Shown in pieces: positions 51,816 to 63,200 of a stretch of DNA of 64,000 nt. The stretch covers positions 1 to 64,000 of the forward strand of contig NW_027469205.1 of NCBI RefSeq assembly GCF_051020765.1, read 5' to 3'. This DNA is from Lasioglossum baleicum. Its lineage: Eukaryota; Arthropoda; Insecta; Hymenoptera; Halictidae. The position numbers and the translations under genes were made by a program. The notes beneath the pieces are model-generated. The model worked only from the letters and a program-made list of their open reading frames with translations, was not told the DNA's origin and ran no database searches. The first letter of the stretch is position 1, and every line of letters starts with the position of its first letter.

Positions 51816-53150
51816 TTATTCATAACATGTTCTAGCAACGGTCCTCTCAAGCGCGGCCTTGTAGGTCGGGCAACTCATGTTGGAGGCTGCATGGTTTCCG
51901 TCCTTGCCGGTCTCCTTGCAGTTGACGCATACTGCCATCTCTTTCTTGCTCGGGCACGCTTTGGTGTCGTGCCCGCTCTTTGCACAGTTGCCGCACGTCT
52001 CGTGCTTTTGCCTGCAGTGCTTTGCTACGTGCCCGAATCCCTGGCACTTGTAGCATCTGCTTAGCGAGATGAAGTCTCGCGCTTTGCATGCGTTCCAAGA
52101 AATATATAGCTTGCCTGCTAGCATCTTGGCCCTTGTAGCCGGGGAGACCTCAATGACCCAGTTGGTTTCTTCGGAGTCCATTTTCCCAGTACGGAAACAG
52201 AATTTAATTTCCTCCACTTCCTCCTCGGAAAGGCGGAATTTGTTTTGTTTTATAAGACATGCATATATGTCTTTCTCCGCCATTTCTCGTGGGATATCGT
52301 AAACGATCATCCGCGGTCTTCTTTGTGTCGGCGTTTTTGCGTGTAGACCGACGTTCTTTAGTTTGGCGTTCTCGGTGAACGCCTTCAGGTCCTCGGTCGT
52401 TTTGGTTTCGACCTCTATTCCGTTGCCTTGGGCCGGTCGAACGGATTTAACATGAATACCCCTTTTCTTTGGGTTGACTAATGTGAAGACGACCTCTCGG
52501 GCCTCTTCACTCGATTTTATTTCGGGTGCGTCAGCGCCCGTAAATATCTTTACCACGTTTCGTGGCGGCTTCACTGCCGATGCAGGAACGGCCTTGCTGG
52601 TCATTCTGACCTTCTCCGCGTAGGTCAGTTGACCGCTCGGTGCGGTCTTCTTGGCCGCGGTCTCGAGGCGCTTCGTGGCCTCGAGCGTCTTGTTCACGGC
52701 GCCGGTCAGCGTCGTGTTGGTGGCCGCATAAGCTGCCTCTCTCTCCTCCAGCTTCACGGAGAGGAAGCTGTTCTGGAGCGAGAGTTGCTCCACGAGCTTC
52801 CGCATGTCCATGAACTTCTCCATGACTGCGGATGTCTGCTCTTTGCTGATCTTCTTCGCTGGGTCCAAGCAGTACGCCAGCATCTTCTTTTCGATTTCGT
52901 CTGCCCGCTTTACAATTTCCGCGGCAGGCGCAGAAATGGGTACAACTTTCTTCCCTTCTCCATCCGCCTTTTTACTTGGAGTGAGGGCTGGTCGGGGCTT
53001 CTCCGGGGTTGCACTTCCCCAGCTTCTATTGGCACTCGATTTCTGATCCTCGGTGCCCTTGATGTCTTCGTTCCCCTTGTTTGAAATGGGGACTTTAGCA
53101 CGGCTCAGCGTAACGCTGACCTTGTTTGTGCCGAGCTTCGGGCTCGGCAT
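51816..53150 (-). CDS. ORF1: Gag-like RNA-binding protein with three zinc knuckles
   Basis: A 444-residue protein that would coat the element RNA and form the ribonucleoprotein used for integration. The N-terminal ~65 residues are basic and low-complexity. Residues ~75-170 are rich in charged and Ala/Leu residues and look coiled-coil-forming. About 279-350 (PRMIVYDIP...) resembles the RRM-like fold preceding the knuckles in related Gag proteins. Three knuckles follow: C366-C369-H374-C379, C386-C389-H394-C399, and a wider C408-C411-H420-C427. The start is the first ATG after an in-frame TAA about 36 bases upstream. The stop (51818-51816) precedes the ORF2 open frame by about 20 bases, and the two are in different frames. 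The frame is fully open, so this copy is fairly young. Assigned to the R1 clade by association with ORF2. Confidence 0.9.
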   Translation of the reverse strand: MPSPKLGTNKVSVTLSRAKVPISNKGNEDIKGTEDQKSSANRSWGSATPEKPRPALTPSKKADGEGKKVVPISAPAAEIVKRADEIEKKMLAYCLDPAKKISKEQTSAVMEKFMDMRKLVEQLSLQNSFLSVKLEEREAAYAATNTTLTGAVNKTLEATKRLETAAKKTAPSGQLTYAEKVRMTSKAVPASAVKPPRNVVKIFTGADAPEIKSSEEAREVVFTLVNPKKRGIHVKSVRPAQGNGIEVETKTTEDLKAFTENAKLKNVGLHAKTPTQRRPRMIVYDIPREMAEKDIYACLIKQNKFRLSEEEVEEIKFCFRTGKMDSEETNWVIEVSPATRAKMLAGKLYISWNACKARDFISLSRCYKCQGFGHVAKHCRQKHETCGNCAKSGHDTKACPSKKEMAVCVNCKETGKDGNHAASNMSCPTYKAALERTVARTCYE

Positions 53151-53248
53151 CGTTACTGCTATCCTTTTTTTCCACTTGGCTTATTATTTCGGTCCTCTGA
53201 GCGCTTTCTTGCGCTTACCGGCGCCTTCCCGCGCTGGAGTCTCGGTCA
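53151..53248 (-). other. Retrotransposon leader between 5' unit and ORF1
   Basis: 98 bp, non-coding in the ORF1 frame except for the last ten codons after a TAA. It begins (element sense) with TGACCGAGAC, an exact copy of the 10-bp sequence at the outer end of the 5' unit. An A-rich GGAAAAAAAGG stretch and a GCGC-rich imperfect hairpin (about 53199-53216) precede the ORF1 ATG. Confidence 0.6.
53239..53248. repeat. Inner 10-bp direct repeat bounding the 5' unit
   Basis: GTCTCGGTCA, identical to 53784-53793 and one base off the GTTCTCGGTCA repeats around solo copy 1. Here the sequence beyond it is retrotransposon leader, not satellite. Confidence 0.75.
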
Positions 53249-53783
53249 ACGAGTGTCGGTGATTGAACGTGCGATACCTGCCACGAGGGCTTAAATTACA
53301 CGGCCCCCATGGGCGCGGGATTGAGATACCCCCAATCAGTTCGATGTGTGGCGCTCCATACCACACACCTACCAATTAGCCCGCGGACTGCAAGTACCGC
53401 GGCGCCAACCTTGGGTCGGCCGGGACCTTTCTAAATCCCTACTGGCTCTGCAGGCCAGCGCCGCTCACCCGTGGGGGATCACCCGCCCGAAGACGGGGTC
53501 CCCTAACCCGCGATATGGGCTTACCACTGCCCCCTCGAGGCCAACCCAAGCAACCGGCGGCGAGGACAGACCAAGGCCCGCCCGCCCCAGGGCTCGAACC
53601 GGTTCCCGAGGTACCAGTGAATGCAGGGCCGTACCGGTCATACCCCTCGTAAGGACACCTTACTTCCTGAATGAGGTGCTTGCTCACCTCGGCCTAGGTT
53701 CGGCCGACTCGGGCACCGTGGGTTCGTCATACCCATACTGCAAATGGACCAGAAGGCCCACCGCAGCCCCTGCGGGGGGGGGG
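53249..53783 (-). mobile_element. ~540-bp GC-rich unit, likely the retrotransposon 5' UTR (copy 3)
   Basis: 535 bp joined to the leader and ORF1. Read in element sense it opens with a run of about 11 C and then a perfect hairpin CCGCAG-GGG-CTGCGG (53761-53775). The poly-C tract differs in length and purity among the three copies, as would be expected of extra nucleotides or slippage at a 5' junction. With this unit the element is 5.4 kb, normal for R1-clade elements, which supports the 5' UTR reading. Frames of 82 residues (-, 53439-53687) and 164 residues (+) exist but show no domain. An RNA polymerase III B-box-like GGTTCGAGCCC occurs near 53590-53600 without a convincing A box. Confidence 0.7.
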
Positions 53784-53793
53784 GTCTCGGTCA
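53784..53793. repeat. Outer 10-bp direct repeat bounding the 5' unit
   Basis: GTCTCGGTCA at the junction of the unit with + orientation satellite. It is followed by GTAAGG, as beside solo copy 1 and (reverse) solo copy 2. Confidence 0.75.
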
Positions 53794-56700
53794 GTAAGGA
53801 ATTGTGTAAAAAAAAAGAATGTCTTTATACCAATCGGTAATGTCCTCCGACGGTTGGACTCACAGCATTGTAATTCATGCCGCCATTGAAGGTACATATT
53901 GGCAATACAGTTCACAGGATTTAATGCCGGTATACCTGGTTTTACACTTGGTATCACAGCATACGTGAAGTTATTGGCTTAGGTACGCATCATTCAGGAA
54001 GGGTGGTAACGTTATCCACCGGTCTGACTCCCGATTATACTACTCAGACGTGATAATAAGGTGTCCCTCCGCCAAAATGTCTACCGATATCTTTTTGCGC
54101 GAACGGTCAGCAAGACACATCCTACAGCGTGTGTAGTTCACGGAAAGCAAGGTATTCGTTATAAAGAATGACTTTCTACCAATTATTAATGTTCTCCGAC
54201 GGTTTGAATCTCAACCTCAATATTCATGCTGTGAATTACGGTATCTATTGCCAATATTGTCTAGAGTATTTGCGCCTAAAATACGTGGTAAGATTCAGGC
54301 ATTCAATAGGAGAAACTATTGTTTCAGATGTGAGGCTTTCAAAGAAGGTGGAATCGATCTGCAAAGGTTTGACTATCGACCTTGCCATTCATACCTGAAA
54401 CAAGGTGTTCGTCTGCTAAAAGTCTACTGATTGGTTTCCGCAGGCACTATGCATGATACACTATACAGTGGGTTTCGTTCTAGAAAGGTAAGGTATTCGG
54501 TAAATAGTATGGCTATACAAAATTTGGTTATGCTCTCCAACGGATTGAATCTCTAGTTTAATATTAAAACTTTTGATTAAGGTGCCTGTTGCCAATACTG
54601 TTCAACGTACTTACTCCTGGAATTGCAAGCTTGACCCTCGGAACCACGACTATAGGTGAAGGTGTTGACTTAGCTGTTCGTCTCTCACGATGGTGGTAAT
54701 GTTCTCGAACGGTTTAACCCCCGATCTTCGTATTCATACTGAAATTATGGTCCCCGTCACTAAAATGGTTCTAATGCATTTCCGTGAACATGTAGGTCGA
54801 TAGGGCGGATTGGATTCTCGGACGGTAAGGCATCCGGTAAAGCGTTTGACCCTATAGCAATTAGTAACGTTCTCAAACGATTTAACGTTCTATTTTTATA
54901 TTGAAACCGTGAATTTAGGTGTCTATTACCAATGCTGTAGAGCGGATGTACTCCTAGAATGTCTGGATTGACTATCTGTATCGCGGAATAGTTGAATGTA
55001 TTGACGTAGATGTGCCACTCTCACAGATGGTGACAACGTTTTCGAAAAACGCCCTGGATATTAGTACATATTCATGAAAATATTGGAACCGTCTGCTAAA
55101 ATGTGTAATAATTTTATTGCGTGAAAGCTAAGGAACACAATCGCTTTAGGGTGTTGGGTTCTCGGAATGTTTGGAACTGGGTATAAGGAATGATTTTATT
55201 CCAATTGGTAATGTCCTCCAACAGTTGGCCTCCCTACATTAATATTCATACCGTGGTGTATGTTGTCTATTGCTAATACTGTTCAGTGGATTTAATCTCG
55301 GCGTACCTTCTTTGTCTCCAAGAATCACAGGATAGCTGAATCTACAGACATAGATATTCGGCCGCCAAAGAAGGTGATAACATTCTCGATCGGTTTGTCG
55401 ATCGATATTTTAATTCATACATGAATTTAAGGTGCCGTCACTAAAACGTATACCAATGTGTTTGTATAAGCACGAAGTTCTAGACTCGATACGGCGTCTT
55501 AGCTTCTCGGACGCTAAGATCTCGATAAATCGTTTGCCTTTACAGAAACTGGGAACGTTCTTAAACTGTACAAAGCTCTATTTTAATATTCGAACAGTGG
55601 TGTAAGGTATCTATTACTAATACTGTTCTGTGTATTTACTCCCGTAATACCAGGTATGACTTTCGGAATTACAGGGCAAGTGAAGCCATTGACATAGCCT
55701 TTCATATATCAAAGAAGGAGGTAACGTTCTCGAACCGTTTGGACCCTCCATATTGTAATTCATATATGAAATAAAGTGGCCCGTCATTAAATTGAACACT
55801 AATTTTATCTCCTAAACATGAAGCTATACTCTCGATACGGCGCGTTAGGTATGGGATTCTGTAAACCGTTTGACTTTATAGTAAATTAAACGTTCTCACA
55901 CGTTGTGGCGCTCTACTTTAATGAACAATCCGCGGATTATGGCATGTATTGCCAATGCTGTACAGCACATTTACTGCCGGGATATCTGGTTTGACGTTCG
56001 GAATCTCAGGATAGGTGAAGCTATTGACTCAGCCGCCCGACTCTGAAGGCTGGTCGTAACGTTCTGGAGTGATTTGACCGTCGATCCTGTAATTAATGCA
56101 TGTGAAGCATTTGACTTAGCCGTTCGACACTCAAATTATGTGGTAACGTAGTCAAACGGATTGACGCTCGATCTTCCAATTCATTCATGAAATTATGGCG
56201 TTCGTTACAAAAATGAAGTCTGATTTCTTTCTCTGAACACGAAGTTATACTCTCGAAACGGCGAGTTTGCTTCTCCGAGCGTAACGCAATCTGTAATGTG
56301 TTTGACTTTACACCAATTGGTCACATTCTCAAACTGTTTGATACTCTACTGTAATATTCAAACCCAGAATTTAGGTGTCCATTGCCAATAACCTTCAGCG
56401 GACTCACTCCCAGAATACCTGGTTTGATTCTCCGAATCACAGGATTGGTGAAGCTATTGACTTAGCAGATAGACTCTGACAGAATGTGTCATCGTTCTCG
56501 AACGGCGTGACTAACGATCCTCTAATTCGTATATGAAACTGTGGTGCTCGTCACCAAAATGTATAATAGTTCCTACCCTTGAATACGGTGTTTTAATCCC
56601 GATAGACAGGGTTAGTTGTTAAGAGGGTAAGGCATTCTGTAAGAACATTGACCCTATTCATATAGATAATGTTCTACAACGTCTTGACGGCCTGCTTCAA

Positions 56701-59700
56701 TAATCATAGCGTGCATTGAGGTGACTACAGCCAACACTGGCCAGCGGCCATGCTCCCGGAATAACTGGTTTGAATCTCGGTATCACAGGACAGTTCAAGG
56801 TATTGACGTAGTTGTGCCACTCTCAAAGGAGATGGTTACGTTCTCGAACGGTTTGACTTCCGATTCTGCTACTCGTACCTCAAAGTAAGGTATTCCTCTG
56901 CCAAAATGTCTACTAATTTGTTTCGGTGAAAGCTATGCAAGCCAAGCGCCACAACTAGATGTGTTCTCGGAAGGTAAGGACTTCGGTTAAAATTTTGTCT
57001 GTATAGCAATAAGTATGGTTCTACAACGGTTTGGATCAGTAGATTAATATTCATACAGTGAATTAAGGTGTCTATCTCCAATACTGTCAGCGGATTGACT
57101 CCGGGAATACCTGACTTGGCAGTCGGAATCATAGGATAGGAGAAGCTACCGAATTAGTCATTCCACTCCCAAATAAGGTGGGAACGGTCTCGAACGATTT
57201 GACACTCGATCTTCTCATTCATACATGGTATTAAGGTGCCCTTCTCTGCAATGTATACTAATTTGTATCTCGTAGTAGGAAGTAATAGTCTACATACATC
57301 GGGTTCAGTTCTCGGAGGGTAATGTTTTCTGTAAATCTTTTGACATTATCCCAACATGTAACGTTCTACAAATGTCTGGCTTTGTACGATAATATTCTAA
57401 CCGTGAACTCATGTGTCCATAGCCAGATGTGTATAAAGGACGGTCTCCCGGAATACCTGGTATGACTCTCAGAATCACTTGATAATTCAAGTTGTTAGCT
57501 TAGCCGTTCGAATCTTAAAGGAGGTGGTAACGACCTCGAGCGGTTAGACATTCAATTATCTAATTCATACATGAAGTTAAGGTGTCCGCCACTGAAATGT
57601 GTATTATTTTGTATATCTGAAAAGAAGTTATACTCTCGATACTGCGGGTGTGGTTCGGGGAAGTTTGCGCCTTCGTTAAAACGTTTGACTTTATACCAAT
57701 TGGTAACGCTCTCAAACGGTGTGACGCGCTATTTTAATATGCAAACCGTGAATTAAGGTGACTATTGCCCATGCTTTATAGCGGATTTACTCCTGGAACG
57801 CCTGGTCATACTCTCGGAATCCCAGGATAGGTGAGCCTATTGATTTAGCTGTTCGATTCACAACGAAGGTGGTCAAGTTCCCTATCCGTTCGACACCTGA
57901 ACTTCTAATTCATACATGTAGTTACGGAACACGCCACTAAAATCTTTACTAATTTGCTTCCTTGGACATAAAGTTATACTCTCGATACACTGGTTTAGTT
58001 TCTCGGAATGTACGACCGTCGGTAAAAGGTTTGACTCGATACCATTACGTATCGTCCGTCAACGATTTGACTCAGTATTTTGATATTCACACTTGGAATT
58101 ACGGTACCTATTGCCAATACTTTTCAGCGGATATACTCCCGGCACTGCTGGTTTGACTCTCGGTATCACAGGATAAGTGACGTAATTGACTTACTTGTGC
58201 GACCTCAAGAAAAGTGTTAATTTTCACAAACGGTTTGACACTCAATCTACTAATTCATTCCTTAAATTAAGGTGCTCGTCACTTAAATGTATAGTGATTT
58301 GCTTGACTCTTGGCGTCATAGGATGGGTCGAGCTGTTGACTTAACAATGCGACTCCCCCATTTGATGGTAACGTTCTCCAACTGTTTCTTCATTCTCATT
58401 CATTCATCAAGTTATCGTGACTGACACTGAAATGAATACTAATTTCCTTCTCCGAACAGGAAGTTATACCCTCGATACACCTGGTTATCTTCGAGGACTG
58501 TAAGGCTTTCGGTAAAAAGTTGGACTCTATACCAATACCAATTATTCATGAACGGTTTGACTCTGCACATTGATATTTATACCCTGGAATGGGCCGTCTA
58601 ATGCCAATACTGAACAGCGGACTTACTCACGGAATACTTAGTTTTTCTCTCAGAATTGCTGGATAGGTGTAGCTACTGACTTAGCCGTTCGATGCTCTAA
58701 GAAGGTGGTCAGGTATCCGAACGGTTAGACCCACGATATTCCATTTCATTCATGAAATTATAATGTATACTTATGTATTTCCCTGAACACGATGGTATAT
58801 TCTGTGTACAGTGGGTTTGTTTCTTGGACTGTTAGGTTTTCGGTAAATGGTTTTCGGCGATCTCAATTCGAAACCATCTCAAGTGGACTGTCGCCCTACT
58901 TTGATGTTATATCCGTGTGTTAACGTGCCTAAAGCCTATACTATTAAGCGGATTTACTCCCGGCATACCTGGTTGCGCTCTTGGAGTTACAGTATAGTTG
59001 AAGCGATTGACATAGCCGCTCGGCTCTCAAGGAAGGCGGTATCGATCCCGAACGCTTCGCCTCTCGATGCTGATATTTATACACAAACATGTGGTGTCGG
59101 TTCGCATAAAATGTATACTAATATGTTTCCGCGAACCTTGACCAGGACACTCACTACAGCGCGCTGGGTTCTCCGTAGGAAAGGTATTCTGTAAGAGGAA
59201 TGACTTTCTACGAATTGGTAATGTTCTCCGACCTGTTGACTCGCTACATTTATACTCAATCCGTGAAATATGGTTTCTATTATCAATACTGCTGAGCGGA
59301 TTTACTCCCAGAATACTTGGTTTGCCTCTTCGTATCACAGGATAGGTGAAGCTGTTGACTTAGCCGATCAGTTCTCACAGATGTTGATAACGTCCCCATA
59401 CATTGTGCCCCTCCATCTTCCAATTCATACATGATGTTAATGTGCCCGTCACTGAAGTGTAGACTAATTCCGTTCTCTGACCAGGAAGTTATACTCTCGA
59501 TGCAGTGGGATAGGTTCTTGGAGTGTGAGGCCTATACTAATACTTCTGTCAATGTACCAATATGTAACGTTCTACTTGGGACAGACTCAGAACATGAATA
59601 TTCATACCGTGAATTCAGGTGGCCATTGCCAATAGTGTACTGTTTGTTGACTCTCGGAATTCCTGGTATGTCCTTCGGAATCACAGGACAAGTGAAATTA

Positions 59701-60220
59701 CCGACATATCCATTCGACTCCCAAAGGTGGCGGTAACGTTCTCGAACTGTTTGGCAATCGATCTTCGAATTCATTCATGAAATTAATATGCACGTCAATA
59801 AAATTTATAGTTATATGTTCGATAGATCTCAATGTCATACTCTCTATACGTCGCGTTAGGCTTTCGAAATGATAGGTTTTCAATAAAACGTTTGACTAAC
59901 TCAAACGGATGGACGCACTACCTTCATATTCACACCGTGTATTAAGGTGCCTAATGCAAATTCTATTCAGCAGATTTACTCCCGGAAGATCGGCTTTGTC
60001 ACTCGGAATCACAGGATAAGTGTAGCTATTGGCTTAGCCGTCAATCTCTCACAGTAGGTATCACCGTTATCAAACGGGTTGACCCTCGATCTTCTAATTC
60101 ATACATGAAACTAAGGCGCCCGTTACAGAAAGGAAGACATATTTGTTCCTCCGAACATGAAGTTATACCCTCGAACCGGCTATTTAGATACTCTGAACGA
60201 AAGGACATAAGTAAAAAGAG
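53784..60220 (+). repeat. 346-bp satellite, block 9 (+)
   Basis: About 18-19 forward monomers. The first (53794-54150) shares private variants with the satellite beside solo copies 1 and 2. Local irregularities: an 84-bp segment repeated in tandem at about 56017-56185 (junction at 56100), and a monomer shortened by roughly 200 bp at about 58302. No gene seen. Confidence 0.93.
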
Positions 60221-60297
60221 TATTCACAATTGCCGCCTTACGTCACGATTTCAAAATTAAAATAGAGCGCCACACCGTTTGAGAACGGTAGGAATTA
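60221..60297 (-). repeat. 77-bp in-place micro-inversion inside a satellite monomer
   Basis: Within + orientation satellite, this short stretch reads as reverse-complement monomer (ACACCGTTTGAGAACGG in place of CTCAAACGGTTTG). It covers the part of the monomer that would normally sit between the flanking + sequences GGTAAAA and CTGTTCAGCGG. Confidence 0.85.
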
Positions 60298-63200
60298 CTA
60301 TACTCTTCAGCGGATTCACTCCCGGAATACGTGGTTTGAGTTTCGGGATCACTGGATAGATGAAGCTATTGACATAGCCGATCGTCGTATATGTATACTA
60401 ATTTTTTTCTCCGAACACGAAGTTATACCCTCAATACCCTCATTTGGTTCGTGTGCATTAAGGTGTCCGGTATGAAGTTTGCCGTCATACCAACTGATAA
60501 AGTTCGCCAACGGTTTGCTGTGCTACCTTAATATTCATACCGTGAATTACAGTGTCTATTGCCATAACACTTCAGCGGATTTACTCCCGAAATACCTGGT
60601 TCCATTTTCGGAGTCGCCGGATATGTGAAGCTATTGACTTAGCCGCTCGAATATCAAACAAGGTGGTAACGTTCTTGATCGGTTTTACACTTTATCTTCG
60701 AATTCATACATGAAATTAAGGTAAACGCCAGAAAATGTTTGCTAATTTGTTTCTCTGGACAAGAAGATATACTCTAGATGCTGCGGGTTAGGTTCTAGGA
60801 AGGTAAGGCCATCGGTGAACAGTTTGACTGTATAACAAGAGATGACGATCTACAACGGTTTGACTCTGCACTTTATAATGTATTCCGTGGAATAGACTGT
60901 CTGGTGCAAATACGGCTCAGGGCATTTTACTCACGGAATACCTGGTTTTAGTATAGGCATCATAGGATAGGTTAAGCTATTGTCATAGGCTTTCGACACT
61001 CGAGGAAGGTGGTAAGGTCCTCGAACGGGTTGACGCTCGATTATCTACTTCATGCAGGGAATTATGGTGTCCGTCACTAAAATGTATTCTAGTTCGTACC
61101 TTTGAAAATGCTGTTCTACTCCTGATACAGCTGGTTAGTTTTTCGGAGGGTAAGGCATTCTGATAAAAACGTTTAACGATATATCATTATGTAACGTTGT
61201 CACACGGTATGCCCCTCTAATTTAATATTCAGTGCGCGAATTAACGTATCTATTGCCAAGATTGTACCGCGCATTTACTCCAGGAGTTTATCGCTTGATA
61301 TTCGGAATCACAGGGTAGGTGAAGTTATTGACAAAGCCGTTCGTTTCTCACTGAAGGTGGTAACATTCTTTAACGGTTTGATACTCGATCTTCTAATTCA
61401 TGCATGAAATTGAGGTGCACGTCATTGAAATGATTACTACCTTCTTTCTCTGAACACGAATTATTCTTCTCGACGCAGCGGTTGACGTTCCTGGACGGTA
61501 TGGCCTTCGGTAAAAGGTTTGACTCTATATCAATAGGTATCGTTCTACATCGGTTTGATCCTGTTCATTAATATTCGGGACATTTGTTAAGGTTTCTATA
61601 GCCAATACTGATCAGCGGATTCACACCAGGAATATCTTGTATGTCCTTCGGAATCACAGGATGGGTGATGCTAATGACGCACGTAAGCGACCCTCAAGGA
61701 ACGTGGTAACGTTCTTACATCGTATGAGTCCTGATCTTCCTATTCGTACATGATATTAAGGTGCGCGTCACTAGAATTTTCATTAATTTCTTCCCCTGAT
61801 CACGATGTAATACCCTCGGTGCAGTGGGTTTGGCTTTCGGAGTGTAGGGTCCTCAGCGTAACGTTTGATATCATACCAACTGGTAATGCTCTCAAAGAGT
61901 TTGAATCTCTACTTTAGTATTCATGCCATGAACTAAAGTTTCTATTGCCATTACTGCTCAGCGGATTTACTCCTGGAATACCAGGCTTGACGCTTGGAAT
62001 CACAACCTTGGATGATGCCGATGACTCAGTCGTTCGACTCTGAGAGAAGGTGGCGATCTATAGCGGTTTGACTCTGTAGTTTAGTATCTATACTGTGAAA
62101 TAGGGTGTCCAAAGCGAATACTTTAATGCGGATTGACTCCTGGAATACCTGGTTTGACTCTTGGAATCGCAGGATAGGTGTAGCTATTGACTTGTCCGTT
62201 CAACTCTCAAAGAGTATGGTAACGTTCTCAATCGGTTTGACGCTCTATTCTAATATTTAAACACTGTATGAAGGAGTTTCTTACCAATACTGTCCAGTGC
62301 ACTCACTACCGGAACGTCTGGTTTAACTTCCGGAATAACAAGGTATGTGAAGCTATTTACTTAGCCATTCGTTTCCCACAGACGATGGTAACTTTCTCGA
62401 TCGGTTTAACACTCGACCTCCTTATTCATAATGAAATTAAGATACCGGTCACTATAATTTGCTTCTCTGAACACGAAGATATACTTTCGAAGCGGAGGGT
62501 AAGTTTCGCTGATGGTTGGGATATCGGTAGAATGTTTAACTGTATACCAATATGTATCGTTTTACAATGGCCTGACGGTCTGCTTTAAAATTCACACCGC
62601 AAATTATGGTACCTATTGGCAATACTGTTTGCGGGTTTACTCCTGGAATACCTGGTTTGAGTCTCCGAATCCCTAGACAGGTGAAGATATTGATCTATCC
62701 GATTGACTGTCAAAGAGAGTGATAACGTTCTGAAACAGTCGGAGGTTCTACTTTAATATTCAAATCGTGAATGAAGGTGTTTATTACCAATACTGCTCAG
62801 AGGACTAACTCCCGGAATACCTGGATTGACTCCCGGATTCGCAGGATGGGTGAATCTATTGACTTACCCGTTCGTCTCTCACAGATCGTGGTAACGTTCT
62901 CGAGTGGCTTGACACTCAATCTTCCTGTTCAGAATGAAATTAATGTTCCCGTCACAAAAATGTTTTCTAATTTCCTCCTCTGGACACGAAGATACACTCT
63001 CGATAGGGCGGGATAGCGTCTCCGAATATTGGGCTATCGGTAAAATGATTGACTCCATTCCAATAGATAAACTTCTTCAACGGTTTGACTGCCTGTTTTA
63101 ATATTCATACCGTGAATTAATGTGTCTATTCCCAATACTGCCCTGCCGATTTACACCCGGAATATCTGGTTTGGCTCTCGGAATCACAGGATAGGTGAGG

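Larger units (their letters stand above)
48383..53783 (-). mobile_element. R1-clade non-LTR retrotransposon, near full length
   Basis: A 5.4-kb element read on the minus strand, in the order 5' unit (53783-53249), short leader, ORF1 with three zinc knuckles, ORF2 with an APE-type endonuclease, reverse transcriptase and C-terminal CCHC-like motif, then a ~370-bp 3' UTR. The length, two-ORF layout, ILQIN start of the endonuclease, and absence of RNase H and of a poly(A) tail fit the R1 clade (R1, TRAS, SART, Waldo, Mino). The GC content is clearly higher than in the satellite around it. Satellite on the 3' side is in - orientation and on the 5' side in + orientation, so no simple target-site duplication joins the two ends. 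One frameshift in ORF2 makes this copy probably inactive. Confidence 0.88.

Noticed and set aside
48840..53270. Plus-strand open frames of 80-175 residues across the retrotransposon (for example 49425-49940, 50169-50690, 52629-53084).
   Set aside because: They are antisense shadows of ORF1 and ORF2, which have clear family motifs on the minus strand.
53249..53783. tRNA-derived SINE identity for the ~540-bp unit, because of a B-box-like GGTTCGAGCCC.
   Set aside because: No convincing A box at the expected distance upstream, the B-box-like match is altered in copy 2, and there is no A-rich or simple-repeat tail.
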